From assembly GCF_900103085.1 (NCBI RefSeq), contig NZ_FMWR01000008.1, positions 62,001 through 126,000 on the forward strand: a DNA stretch of 64,000 bases, read 5' to 3'. This DNA is from Gilliamella mensalis. GTDB taxonomy: Bacteria; Pseudomonadota; Gammaproteobacteria; Enterobacterales; Orbaceae. Each line of letters begins with the position of its first letter. Within the stretch, counting starts at the first letter, position 1. The translations under genes were made by a program, and so were the position numbers. Below, in pieces: positions 56,952-64,000 of the stretch. The notes beneath the pieces are model-generated. The model searched no databases. It saw only the letters and a list, made by a program, of their open reading frames with translations, and was not told where the DNA came from.

Positions 56952-58136
56952 ATGAATATTCAATTTGATGTGACAATTGTAGGTGGGGGATTAGTAGGGT
57001 TAGCGACAGCCTGCGCACTTAGTCAATATGCACTAAACATTGCAATTATAGATGCTAAAATTCATCAGCATGCATCATTGTCACATAGTGAAATAGGCAT
57101 TAGAGCCTCAGCTATTAATGGCGCAAGCCAACGGTATTTTTCGCAAATCGGTATATGGGATAATCTGTGCGCTAGTCGACGTGTACAAGAGTTTACCGAA
57201 ATAGGTGTATGGGAAAAATATGGTCAAGCTCATTTGTCTGCTCATGCTAAAGATTATGGTTATTCAAATCTTGGATATATAATCGAAAATAATGTTATTT
57301 CTCATTATCTTTACCAATATGCTAAAAAGTGTTCCAATATTCATTTTTATAATTTTGAAGCAATTGATTGTACATTTAATGACGATTTTGCCTTTTTGAC
57401 ACTTGCAGATAAAACTGTTTTACAATCTAAATTAATGATTGGTGCTGATGGTGCTCATTCTTGGGTACGTAGATGCAAAAATATTTCTGTTTTTGAACGC
57501 GATTATCTTCATCATGCTGTTATTACAACTGTTGAAACTGAGTATCCACATCAATCTTGTGCTAGACAAGTGTTTTATCCTAATGGGATTATCGCTTTTC
57601 TTCCGCTTTGGGATGCCAATAAAAGTTGCTTAGTTTGGTCTACTAAACCGGATAATGCGGCAAATTTAACCTCGCTTTGTGAATCTGAATTTTCAAATCA
57701 ATTACTAGCGTTAACGGGCGATAAAGTAGGCAAATGCCAATTAATTAATCCGCGCATGGTCTTTCCATTAAAAGCGCGTTTTGCAAAACAATTTGTTAGA
57801 CATCGCTTAGTACTGATTGGTGATGCTGCGCACACGATTCATCCTTTAGCTGGACAAGGCGTGAATTTAGGGTTTCAAGACTCCGCTTTATTAGTTTCGG
57901 CTATTAAACAATCACTTGATACACAAAAAGATATTGGACTTGTAAATAATTTAAAGTCATTTGAGTTTAACCGTCGTAAAGATACGTTAGTGATGCTCAC
58001 AGCCATGAGAACAATTCAAGATATGTTTAATGGAGATAATGTGCTGAAAAAGACATTAAGAACCATTGGCATGAATGCTATTAATCACAGTTCACTATTA
58101 AAAAAACAATTGATCAAATACGCTATGCATATTTGA
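56952..58136 (+). CDS. ubiquinone biosynthesis FAD hydroxylase, UbiI-like
   Basis: Flavin monooxygenase of the UbiH/UbiF/UbiI group, about 394 residues. The N-terminal FAD-binding motif is VGGGLVGLATACAL, the mid motif is IGADGAHSWVRR, and the C-terminal motif is GDAAHTIHPLAGQGVNLGFQ. The middle stretch ARQVFYPNGIIAFLPLWD resembles UbiI (C5 hydroxylase), whereas the C-terminus LLKKQLIKYAMHI resembles UbiF, so the exact paralogue is uncertain. The ATG at 56952 is taken as the start; a GTG at 56937 overlapping the tatE stop is possible. Confidence 0.82.
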   Translation: MNIQFDVTIVGGGLVGLATACALSQYALNIAIIDAKIHQHASLSHSEIGIRASAINGASQRYFSQIGIWDNLCASRRVQEFTEIGVWEKYGQAHLSAHAKDYGYSNLGYIIENNVISHYLYQYAKKCSNIHFYNFEAIDCTFNDDFAFLTLADKTVLQSKLMIGADGAHSWVRRCKNISVFERDYLHHAVITTVETEYPHQSCARQVFYPNGIIAFLPLWDANKSCLVWSTKPDNAANLTSLCESEFSNQLLALTGDKVGKCQLINPRMVFPLKARFAKQFVRHRLVLIGDAAHTIHPLAGQGVNLGFQDSALLVSAIKQSLDTQKDIGLVNNLKSFEFNRRKDTLVMLTAMRTIQDMFNGDNVLKKTLRTIGMNAINHSSLLKKQLIKYAMHI

Positions 58137-58149
58137 TTTAGGTCAACAT

Positions 58150-59361
58150 TTAGTTAATGTGATTTTTGTCAAAAAGTTTCAGGTAGGCATGCGTTTTAGT
58201 ATAAAAAAGCCAGCACATGATACCTAATATTGCTAAAGACGTGCTTGCAATGATTATCGCTATCCATCCGTAATGACTAAATAAATAGGTCGAACCCACA
58301 GATCCTAGCATTCCGCCAATAAAATAACATACCATATAACCTGTATTCATTCGGCTGCGTGCTTCGGGTCTGATTTGATAAATAGCATTCATATTCGACA
58401 CATGGGTAACTTGTACGGCTAAATCTAACAAAATTACGCCGAAAATTAAGGCGAAAATTGAATATTTCGCTAACGATAGAGGTAACCAAGCTAACAGCAA
58501 TAAACATAATCCAATAGTGGTTGCAATAAAACCTTTGCCTTTATCTGATAATTTTCCCACTATTGGTGATCCCATTGCACCAGCCGCACCAGCAAGTCCA
58601 AATAAGCCAATAATAAAATCAGAATAGTGGTATGGTGCATTAGTTAGTAGGAAAGCAAGAGGTGTCCATAATAGCGAAAATAGTGCAAATGATATAATGG
58701 CTAATAGTGAACGAATTCTAAGTGTTGGCTCTTGTTTATATAATAAAGCAATCGACCATAACAGCTTAAAATAATTAATGTTAACATCGCAACGATAACT
58801 GGGTAGCGAAACCCAGAGTAATAGCGTCACAATGGCCATAATACCTGTTGCAATCCAATACACATCATGCCAATCGGCAATGGTTGAAATGGCACCCGCA
58901 AAGGTTCGACCTAATAAAATACCTAGTAACATACCACTCATTAACGTGCCCACGATTTTACCACGATGTTCTGGTCTTGATAATGTAGCTGCAAAAGGAA
59001 TTAAGACTTGTGCTACCGTTGAAAATAACCCTGTCATAGCTGTGCCTATTATAAGCATTTCTATATTTTGAGATAAAGCGCTTACCATCAGTCCACAAGT
59101 GGATAATATCATTAAAATAATAATCAATCTTTTACGCTCTAGTTTATCACCAAGTGGTGTGATAAAAAGTAAGCCTACAGCATAACTAAATTGTGCTGCC
59201 ATAATGATTGATCCTGCATTTTCTACTTTTATATGCAGATTATTTGTAATCGAATGTAATAGCGGCTGAGCATAATAATTGCTAGCTATAGTAATACCAA
59301 TAGCAAAAGCCATTAAAAACACTAAGTAGCCAGATAAGCTTTGATGTTGTTTGCTTTGCAT
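58150..59361 (-). CDS. MFS transporter (DHA1-type)
   Basis: 403 residues with twelve predicted helices. The A-loop GDKLERKRLIIIL between helices 2 and 3 and PEHRGKIVGTLMSGMLLGIL (antiporter-like motif C region) mark it as an MFS exporter. The second half has MNTGYMVCYFIGGMLGSVGS. No close named homologue is recognised and the substrate is unknown. It is convergent with the ubiquinone hydroxylase gene (13 bp between stops), and lies 68 bp downstream of mutY on the same strand. Confidence 0.82.
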   Translation of the reverse strand: MQSKQHQSLSGYLVFLMAFAIGITIASNYYAQPLLHSITNNLHIKVENAGSIIMAAQFSYAVGLLFITPLGDKLERKRLIIILMILSTCGLMVSALSQNIEMLIIGTAMTGLFSTVAQVLIPFAATLSRPEHRGKIVGTLMSGMLLGILLGRTFAGAISTIADWHDVYWIATGIMAIVTLLLWVSLPSYRCDVNINYFKLLWSIALLYKQEPTLRIRSLLAIISFALFSLLWTPLAFLLTNAPYHYSDFIIGLFGLAGAAGAMGSPIVGKLSDKGKGFIATTIGLCLLLLAWLPLSLAKYSIFALIFGVILLDLAVQVTHVSNMNAIYQIRPEARSRMNTGYMVCYFIGGMLGSVGSTYLFSHYGWIAIIIASTSLAILGIMCWLFYTKTHAYLKLFDKNHIN

Positions 59362-59429
59362 AACTTAATAGAGTAAAAAATAATGAGTAATTATATACTA
59401 AAAATAATGTAGATTCTGATAAAGAGGCG

Positions 59430-60473
59430 TTAATAACTCGTTTGTTTTAATAAGTTATAAACCGGCGTTGCTAAGCCTATTTTGGCATTGTCAGAGTTAA
59501 GATTATACCAATAGCCACAAGATTCATCCCAACATTTTGTATAATTAGTGATAACACAATGGATAGGAATAATATCTAAGTGAAAATGGCTAAAGGTGTG
59601 GCGAAAAGCAATAAGTTGCTTTGGTTTTGTTGTTTCAATGCCTTGTTTTTTTAACCAGTCAGTTAATGCTTGCTTACTTGAAAACTGAGGTAAACAATAT
59701 AGTCCTCCCCAAATACCCGATGGTGGTCTTTTTTCTAGCCAAATAGCTTGATGATATTCAAGCATTAAAAAATAGGCTGTTTTTTCAGGAATAGTCTTTT
59801 TAGGTTTGGGGGCTGGATATTGTTGCCAAGTTTCATTTTTATAGGCAAGGCAATGATTATGTAAAGGACATAAAGTGCACTTAGGTTTAGTGCGAGTACA
59901 AACCATTGCCCCAATATCCATCATAGCTTGATTAAATTTTGCAACCTCTTTTTGAGGGGTAACTTGCTCACTCAATTGCCAAAGCTTATTTTCAACAGTT
60001 TTAATACCTGGCCAGCCTTCAACTGCAAAATATCGGGTTAAAACACGTTTTACATTGCCATCTAAAATTGGATAATGCTGATTTTGTGAAAGTGATAAAA
60101 TTGCTCCTGCAGTTGAACGCCCAACACCGGGTAGGGCGATGACGTCGTCAAATTGTGTAGGGAACACGCCATTAAACTGTTCGGCAATCATTTGTGCTGC
60201 TTTATGTAAATTGCGCGCTCTTGCATAATAGCCAAGCCCTGTCCAAAGATGCAACACATCGTCAATTGGTGATGTTGCTAGGTCAGTAACCTTGGGAAAT
60301 TGTTCAATAAAACGGTTAAAGTAAGGGATTACCGTTGCAACTTGAGTTTGTTGCAACATCACTTCTGATAACCAAACATGATAAGCGCTTTTTTCGATTT
60401 GCCAAGGTAGCGATTTTCTACCGTACTGTTCATACCAGTTAAGTACAGCTTGCGAAAACTGTTGCATAGTCAT
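59430..60473 (-). CDS. mutY: adenine DNA glycosylase MutY
   Basis: Removes adenine mispaired with 8-oxoguanine. 347 residues (E. coli 350). The catalytic Glu37 is in [19 protein letters not shown]. The helix-hairpin-helix with its aspartate is in [14 protein letters not shown] and [10 protein letters not shown]. The 4Fe-4S site is [17 protein letters not shown] (CX6CX2CX5C). The C-terminal MutT-like domain has [16 protein letters not shown] and [12 protein letters not shown]. It starts 6 bp after the pheA stop, so it may be read from the pheA promoter. yggX, its usual partner, is not next to it. Confidence 0.97.
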   Translation of the reverse strand: MTMQQFSQAVLNWYEQYGRKSLPWQIEKSAYHVWLSEVMLQQTQVATVIPYFNRFIEQFPKVTDLATSPIDDVLHLWTGLGYYARARNLHKAAQMIAEQFNGVFPTQFDDVIALPGVGRSTAGAILSLSQNQHYPILDGNVKRVLTRYFAVEGWPGIKTVENKLWQLSEQVTPQKEVAKFNQAMMDIGAMVCTRTKPKCTLCPLHNHCLAYKNETWQQYPAPKPKKTIPEKTAYFLMLEYHQAIWLEKRPPSGIWGGLYCLPQFSSKQALTDWLKKQGIETTKPKQLIAFRHTFSHFHLDIIPIHCVITNYTKCWDESCGYWYNLNSDNAKIGLATPVYNLLKQTSY

Positions 60474-60479
60474 AGTTAT

Positions 60480-61637
60480 TTACATTACAGCAACAATGGA
60501 ATCACTTGGATAGCATCCGAGCACCTTGGTATATAACGTCATTGATGCTAGTTCTTTGAGTGCTGTTTGCATTTCATAAGAATGAATATTGCCTTGCAAA
60601 TCAATATAAAACATTTCTTCCCATGGTGTACCATGAATTGGGCGCGACTCAAGTTTAGTCATGATGATGTTATGATTACGTAATACTAATAGGGCATCAA
60701 CTAAAGCACCTGCTTGTTGACCTGTCTTCATTAAAATTGTGGTTTTAGCTGGAATTTGTTCCGAAACCTCAATAGGCTGACGAGCCAGCACAATAAACCG
60801 AGTAATGTTTTCTTTTTGATTCGCAAAGTTATGTTCAAGGACTTGCAGTCCATATAATTCACCGCCATCTTTATTACCCATTGCAGCAACATTAGGTTGA
60901 TTCAATTTTGCAACAGTTTCCATTGCTGACGATGTACTGTCGCAGTATACAATCTTCCAATGTGGATAGCTTTCTAGAAAGTTACTGCATTGTTGGAATG
61001 GTTGTGGATGGCTATAAATGGTATCAATTTGTTCAATTTTTGAATTTGGCCCGGCAAGAACACAATGATCAATAGGTAAAGAAAGCTCACCAATAATGTG
61101 TAAATTGGTTTTTTGCAATAAATCATAAACTTCATTAATTGAGCCCGAGCTAGAATTTTCTATTGGTAAAATTCCATAATCTACAGCACCATTTTCGACT
61201 TGTTCAAAAATGTCTTTAAAGGTTGAACAGCTTAATTCAATCATTTCATCTAAATGAGCGCTTGCATAATGGCGTGCTGCGGAATGAGAATAAGATCCTT
61301 TTGGCCCTAAAAAAGCAACTTTGGCCGTGACAATAGTGCCGCGATTAAGTTTTTCTTGTAAGATTTTTTGTTGTAATAGTACAGAATCTTCAATAATTAA
61401 TTGATATAAGCGTTTAATGAATAGATCATCGAGATGATAATTTTTGCCTTGATTGATTAAAGCTTTTATAAGTAAACGCTCACGCTCAATATCACGTACC
61501 GGAATGTTTGCTTCAATTTTAGTATGAATTACTTGCGTTGAGAGTTTGCGACGTTCAGCAATAAGTTCTAACAACGTTTTATCTAGCTCATTAATCTTAT
61601 CTCGTAAAGGTAATAAAGGGTTTGCGCTCATTTTCAT
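60480..61637 (-). CDS. pheA: bifunctional chorismate mutase/prephenate dehydratase PheA
   Basis: Converts chorismate to prephenate and then phenylpyruvate for phenylalanine synthesis. 385 residues (E. coli 386). The AroQ mutase is residues 1-95 ([32 protein letters not shown]). The dehydratase is about 105-285 ([31 protein letters not shown]). The ACT regulatory domain follows, with [20 protein letters not shown]. An in-frame ATG at 61631 matches the E. coli start better than 61637. It follows raiA as in E. coli, but no Phe-rich leader ORF lies between them. Confidence 0.97.
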   Translation of the reverse strand: MKMSANPLLPLRDKINELDKTLLELIAERRKLSTQVIHTKIEANIPVRDIERERLLIKALINQGKNYHLDDLFIKRLYQLIIEDSVLLQQKILQEKLNRGTIVTAKVAFLGPKGSYSHSAARHYASAHLDEMIELSCSTFKDIFEQVENGAVDYGILPIENSSSGSINEVYDLLQKTNLHIIGELSLPIDHCVLAGPNSKIEQIDTIYSHPQPFQQCSNFLESYPHWKIVYCDSTSSAMETVAKLNQPNVAAMGNKDGGELYGLQVLEHNFANQKENITRFIVLARQPIEVSEQIPAKTTILMKTGQQAGALVDALLVLRNHNIIMTKLESRPIHGTPWEEMFYIDLQGNIHSYEMQTALKELASMTLYTKVLGCYPSDSIVAVM

Positions 61638-61663
61638 CAGATATGTAAAAAAAGATAGTTTGT

Positions 61664-61669
61664 ATTATA
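61664..61669 (-). promoter_or_regulatory. extended -10 promoter of pheA
   Basis: On the minus strand TGT-TATAAT (61664-61672) is a perfect extended -10, predicted start near 61657, 20 bp before the first pheA ATG. It lies after the raiA terminator. Confidence 0.6.
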
Positions 61670-61674
61670 ACAAG

Positions 61675-61709
61675 CAAAAAAATAAAGGCACTATCAAAGT
61701 GCCTTTTTA
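61675..61709 (-). terminator. terminator of raiA
   Basis: AAAGGCACT/AGTGCCTTT (61684-61692, 61698-61706), a 9-bp stem with a 5-nt loop, then TTTATTTTTTT on the minus strand. It separates raiA from pheA. Confidence 0.85.
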
Positions 61710-61731
61710 TTAGATCGTGAAAATAGATTAA

Positions 61732-62064
61732 TTAAATTTCTTCTTCTAATACTGCATCTTTTATGCTGTTAGCCGCACGGCGAGCTTCGCCTTTATGTTG
61801 TAGCTTATTAAGTTGTTTTTCAAGTTTATCAATAAGATCGTTAATTGCAGCATACATATCAATATGTTTGGCAGATGCAACTAATGGCGTTCCTTTGGTG
61901 GCAATTGTTGCATCAACAATAAATCCGTCTGGTTCTTTGGATAAAATAAAATGAGGGTTGATTAGTTGCGCTCTCCATTTATCTAATTTTGAAAACTTAT
62001 CTTCTAGATAGCTACGAATTGCAGGGGTAATATCCATTTGTTTACTGGTAATACTTAACGCCAT
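61732..62064 (-). CDS. raiA: ribosome-associated inhibitor RaiA
   Basis: Stationary-phase and cold-stress factor of the S30AE/HPF family that binds the 30S decoding centre and blocks translation. The ATG at 62064 has GGAGG 6 bp upstream and opens [20 protein letters not shown]; the frame extends to 62118 but without a ribosome site. The 110 residues match RaiA (113). [20 protein letters not shown] is the conserved second helix. It precedes pheA as in E. coli but is separated from it by a terminator. Confidence 0.94.
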   Translation of the reverse strand: MALSITSKQMDITPAIRSYLEDKFSKLDKWRAQLINPHFILSKEPDGFIVDATIATKGTPLVASAKHIDMYAAINDLIDKLEKQLNKLQHKGEARRAANSIKDAVLEEEI

Positions 62065-62299
62065 AGTTGACCTCCGCTTTTTATCAATAAATCTAACCTT
62101 TTTAAAAATTGTTATCACTACATTGGCAAATTATTTTAGTCTCGTCAATAAGATATTGGTTATTGATCACATTTTTGTGAATTTAATTCAAAAATAGATT
62201 CTATTAATTAGCTATTGCATAACAGTGGGGCTGAAACTGATTTTACTATATACTGTGTCAATAAGTATTTAGTTTATTCTGCGTTATAAGATATTTTCA

Positions 62300-63061
62300 A
62301 TGAATGAGGATAATGTGAGTTATTTAGATAATGTAAAGATTGTTTTGGTTGAAACATCTCATACAGGTAATATGGGATCTGCTGCAAGAGCAATGAAAAC
62401 TATGGGATTAACGAATCTTTGTTTAGTTAATCCCGTCATCAAGCCTGATTCTCAATCGATTTCGTTAGCGGCAGGTGCAAGTGATATTATTAAAAATGCA
62501 CAAATTTTTTCGTCGCTTGAACAAGCTATTGCCGATTGTACTTTAGTGATTGGCACTAGTGCCCGTTCCCGTAGTTTGCAATGGCCACACTTAACTCCAA
62601 AAACATGTGGAGATAAGATTATTCAAGAAGCAACTAAGAGCTATGCCCAAGTCGCTTTGGTGTTTGGGCGTGAACGTGTCGGTTTAACGAATGAAGAATT
62701 GCAAAAGTGCCATTATCATGTTGGCATTCCTGCTAATCCTGATTATAGTTCTTTAAATCTTGCCATGTCGGTGCAAGTTTTGTGTTATGAAATTCGTATG
62801 TCAATGTTAAACCTTGAAAATAACATATCAGAGCTAAAAAATATGAATATGTCAGAAACTGAATTTCCTATTGATGCCGATATAGAGCGTTTTTACCAGC
62901 ATTTAGAACAGACTTTATTATACACAGGTTTTATTAAGTCCAACCATCCGGGGCAAATTATGGGGCGTTTACGTCGATTGTTTACACGTGCACGTATTGA
63001 ACAACAGGAGCTGAATATTTTGCGAGGTATTTTAACTTCGATTGATAAAACGTTACGCTAA
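62300..63061 (+). CDS. trmJ: tRNA (cytidine/uridine-32-2'-O)-methyltransferase TrmJ
   Basis: SPOUT methyltransferase modifying position 32 of several tRNAs. [20 protein letters not shown], then [22 protein letters not shown] and the trefoil-knot SAM site [16 protein letters not shown] and [19 protein letters not shown] are intact. 253 residues from the ATG at 62300; a GTG at 62315 with GAGGA 4 bp before it would give a start closer to E. coli TrmJ, so the first five codons are uncertain. The isc genes that follow it in E. coli are absent; cysS is convergent. Confidence 0.96.
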   Translation: MNEDNVSYLDNVKIVLVETSHTGNMGSAARAMKTMGLTNLCLVNPVIKPDSQSISLAAGASDIIKNAQIFSSLEQAIADCTLVIGTSARSRSLQWPHLTPKTCGDKIIQEATKSYAQVALVFGRERVGLTNEELQKCHYHVGIPANPDYSSLNLAMSVQVLCYEIRMSMLNLENNISELKNMNMSETEFPIDADIERFYQHLEQTLLYTGFIKSNHPGQIMGRLRRLFTRARIEQQELNILRGILTSIDKTLR

Positions 63062-63069
63062 TCACAAAT

Positions 63070-63102
63070 AATAACACCCACGAGGTTGTGGGTGTTATTT
63101 TT
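63070..63102 (+). terminator. terminator of trmJ
   Basis: AATAACACCCAC/GTGGGTGTTATT, a perfect 12-bp stem with a 6-nt loop, then TTTC, 9 bp after the stop. Shared gap with the convergent cysS. Confidence 0.85.
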
Positions 63103-63157
63103 CAATCGACAATGTTTAATGCGCTATTTATTCATCAAACTTCTTATTTTGATAATA

Positions 63158-64000
63158 TTAACTTTTTTTCCGCCATGTTGTACCATTCGCGCCATCTTCA
63201 AGTACAATATTCATTGCATTTAATTTATCGCGAGCTTCGTCGGCTTGTGCCCAATTTTTGCTTGCTCTGGCTTCGTTTCGTTGTTTAATTAACGCTTCGA
63301 CTAATGTAATGTCAACATCATCTTGCTGATTACTTTGTAAAAATTCTACGGGATCTTGCTCTAATAGTCCAAGTACTGCTGATAAATAACGTAATTCGGC
63401 AGCTAATTCATTTGCAAGTGACATATTATTGTCAGCTTTGGCTTTATTGATTTCACGAGCCAAATCAAAAAGAGTTGAATAAGCTTCCGGTGTATTAAAG
63501 TCATCATTCATTGCATCACAAAATTGGCGATAATAATCGCTGTCAGGTGTTATGTGTGGATGAGTTGGATCCGTATCTCGTAGTGCTGTATAGAGTCTCT
63601 CTAGTGCCATCCTCGCTTGTTTTAGATTTTCTTCACTATAGTTGAGTTGGCTTCGATAATGACCTGATAGTAAAAAGTAACGCACTGTTTCGGCATCATA
63701 ATGTTTTAATACATCGCGAATTGTGAAAAAATTATTGAGTGATTTTGACATTTTTTCTTGGTCTATCATAACCATGCCGGAATGCATCCAATAATTGACG
63801 TATTGACCATCATGCGCACAGGTTGATTGGGCAATTTCGTTTTCATGATGTGGGAACATTAAATCTGAGCCACCACCGTGAATATCAAAGTGATTACCTA
63901 ACTGATAACTATTCATCGCCGAACATTCAATGTGCCAACCTGGGCGACCTTTACCCCATGGCGAATCCCAACTTGGTTCATTCGGTTTTGACATTTTCCA
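63158..64000 (-). CDS. cysS: cysteinyl-tRNA synthetase CysS (3' part, gene runs off the window)
   Basis: Class I synthetase charging tRNA-Cys. The last 280 codons are present and the frame is open to base 64000, reading [20 protein letters not shown], so the N-terminal third with the HIGH motif lies outside. Visible are the zinc ligands in [10 protein letters not shown] and PHHENE, the KMSKS loop [12 protein letters not shown], the anticodon stem-contact helices ([20 protein letters not shown]) and the C-terminal anticodon domain ending [11 protein letters not shown]-type [13 protein letters not shown]. The identification is certain; the 5' end cannot be assessed. Confidence 0.96.
   Translation of the reverse strand, partial: WKMSKPNEPSWDSPWGKGRPGWHIECSAMNSYQLGNHFDIHGGGSDLMFPHHENEIAQSTCAHDGQYVNYWMHSGMVMIDQEKMSKSLNNFFTIRDVLKHYDAETVRYFLLSGHYRSQLNYSEENLKQARMALERLYTALRDTDPTHPHITPDSDYYRQFCDAMNDDFNTPEAYSTLFDLAREINKAKADNNMSLANELAAELRYLSAVLGLLEQDPVEFLQSNQQDDVDITLVEALIKQRNEARASKNWAQADEARDKLNAMNIVLEDGANGTTWRKKS

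Noticed and set aside
62165-62182. TCACA/TGTGA symmetry before trmJ
   Set aside because: The half-sites are in the wrong orientation and spacing for CRP; it is only a short AT-rich hairpin.

Overview
The window is 64 kb of AT-rich gammaproteobacterial chromosome. Nearly every gene has a clear Enterobacterales counterpart, often in the same local order (leuABC, apbC/metG divergent, fldA-fur, yciB-yciA, cydABX next to ybgC-tolQRA, hslVU, dcd-asmA, raiA-pheA). The low GC content, compact operons and missing neighbours (no tolB-pal-cpoB after tolA, no tatBC beside tatE, no yggX after mutY) suggest a small-genome relative such as a member of the Orbaceae (Gilliamella and allies, insect gut symbionts). 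That placement is inferred from gene content and composition, not from a search. I see no insertion sequence, integrase, CRISPR array, rRNA or tRNA gene; this is core chromosome.

Layout. 1-3.95 kb: leucine operon leuA-leuB-leuC on the minus strand, preceded by a leucine-rich leader peptide and attenuator. 4-7 kb: nitroreductase nfsB, a decayed gene, and the translation factor ettA. 7-10.7 kb: minus-strand group waaG-waaP-ybjD (LPS core and an OLD-family protein). 11-14.1 kb: radical SAM yhcC, a 900-bp stretch of decayed coding sequence, glyA. 14.1-22 kb: an uncharacterised 725-aa membrane protein, uup, sotB, tpx, a DUF486 protein and a class A acid phosphatase. 22-28.4 kb: apbC and metG, then a short-chain dehydrogenase, an NADPH-binding reductase-like protein and a LysR regulator. 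28.4-34.7 kb: tolC, nudF, cpdA, clsA, yciA, yciB, fur. 34.7-40.5 kb: fldA, sucCD, cydABX. 40.6-45.4 kb: ybgC-tolQRA, hslVU. 45.4-53.3 kb: asmA, dcd, mltA, cycA, a TerC/Alx protein, dacB. 53.4-58.1 kb: an ABC exporter, a phage-type repressor, an AT-rich regulatory gap, tatE and a ubiquinone hydroxylase. 58.1-64 kb: an MFS transporter, mutY, pheA, raiA, trmJ and the 3' part of cysS.

Physiology suggested by the genes: a cytochrome bd oxidase for microaerobic respiration with an FNR box placed for activation, flavodoxin and Fur for iron economy, cAMP turnover (cpdA) with CRP-like sites nearby, LPS core synthesis, cell envelope maintenance (Tol, MltA, PBP4, TolC, AsmA), and leucine and phenylalanine biosynthesis.

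The most interesting non-coding signals are a complete transcription attenuator before leuA, an FNR box at about -42 of cydA, a sigma-32-type promoter before hslVU, and an AT-rich gap at 56.15-56.75 kb holding a perfect FNR box and a promoter-terminator pair that could make a small RNA of about 80 nt. Protein oddities are a Walker A lysine-to-arginine change in YbjD, a phage-type repressor whose S24 serine is replaced, and an MltA without a recognisable lipobox. I did not find a convincing wholly new multi-gene system.
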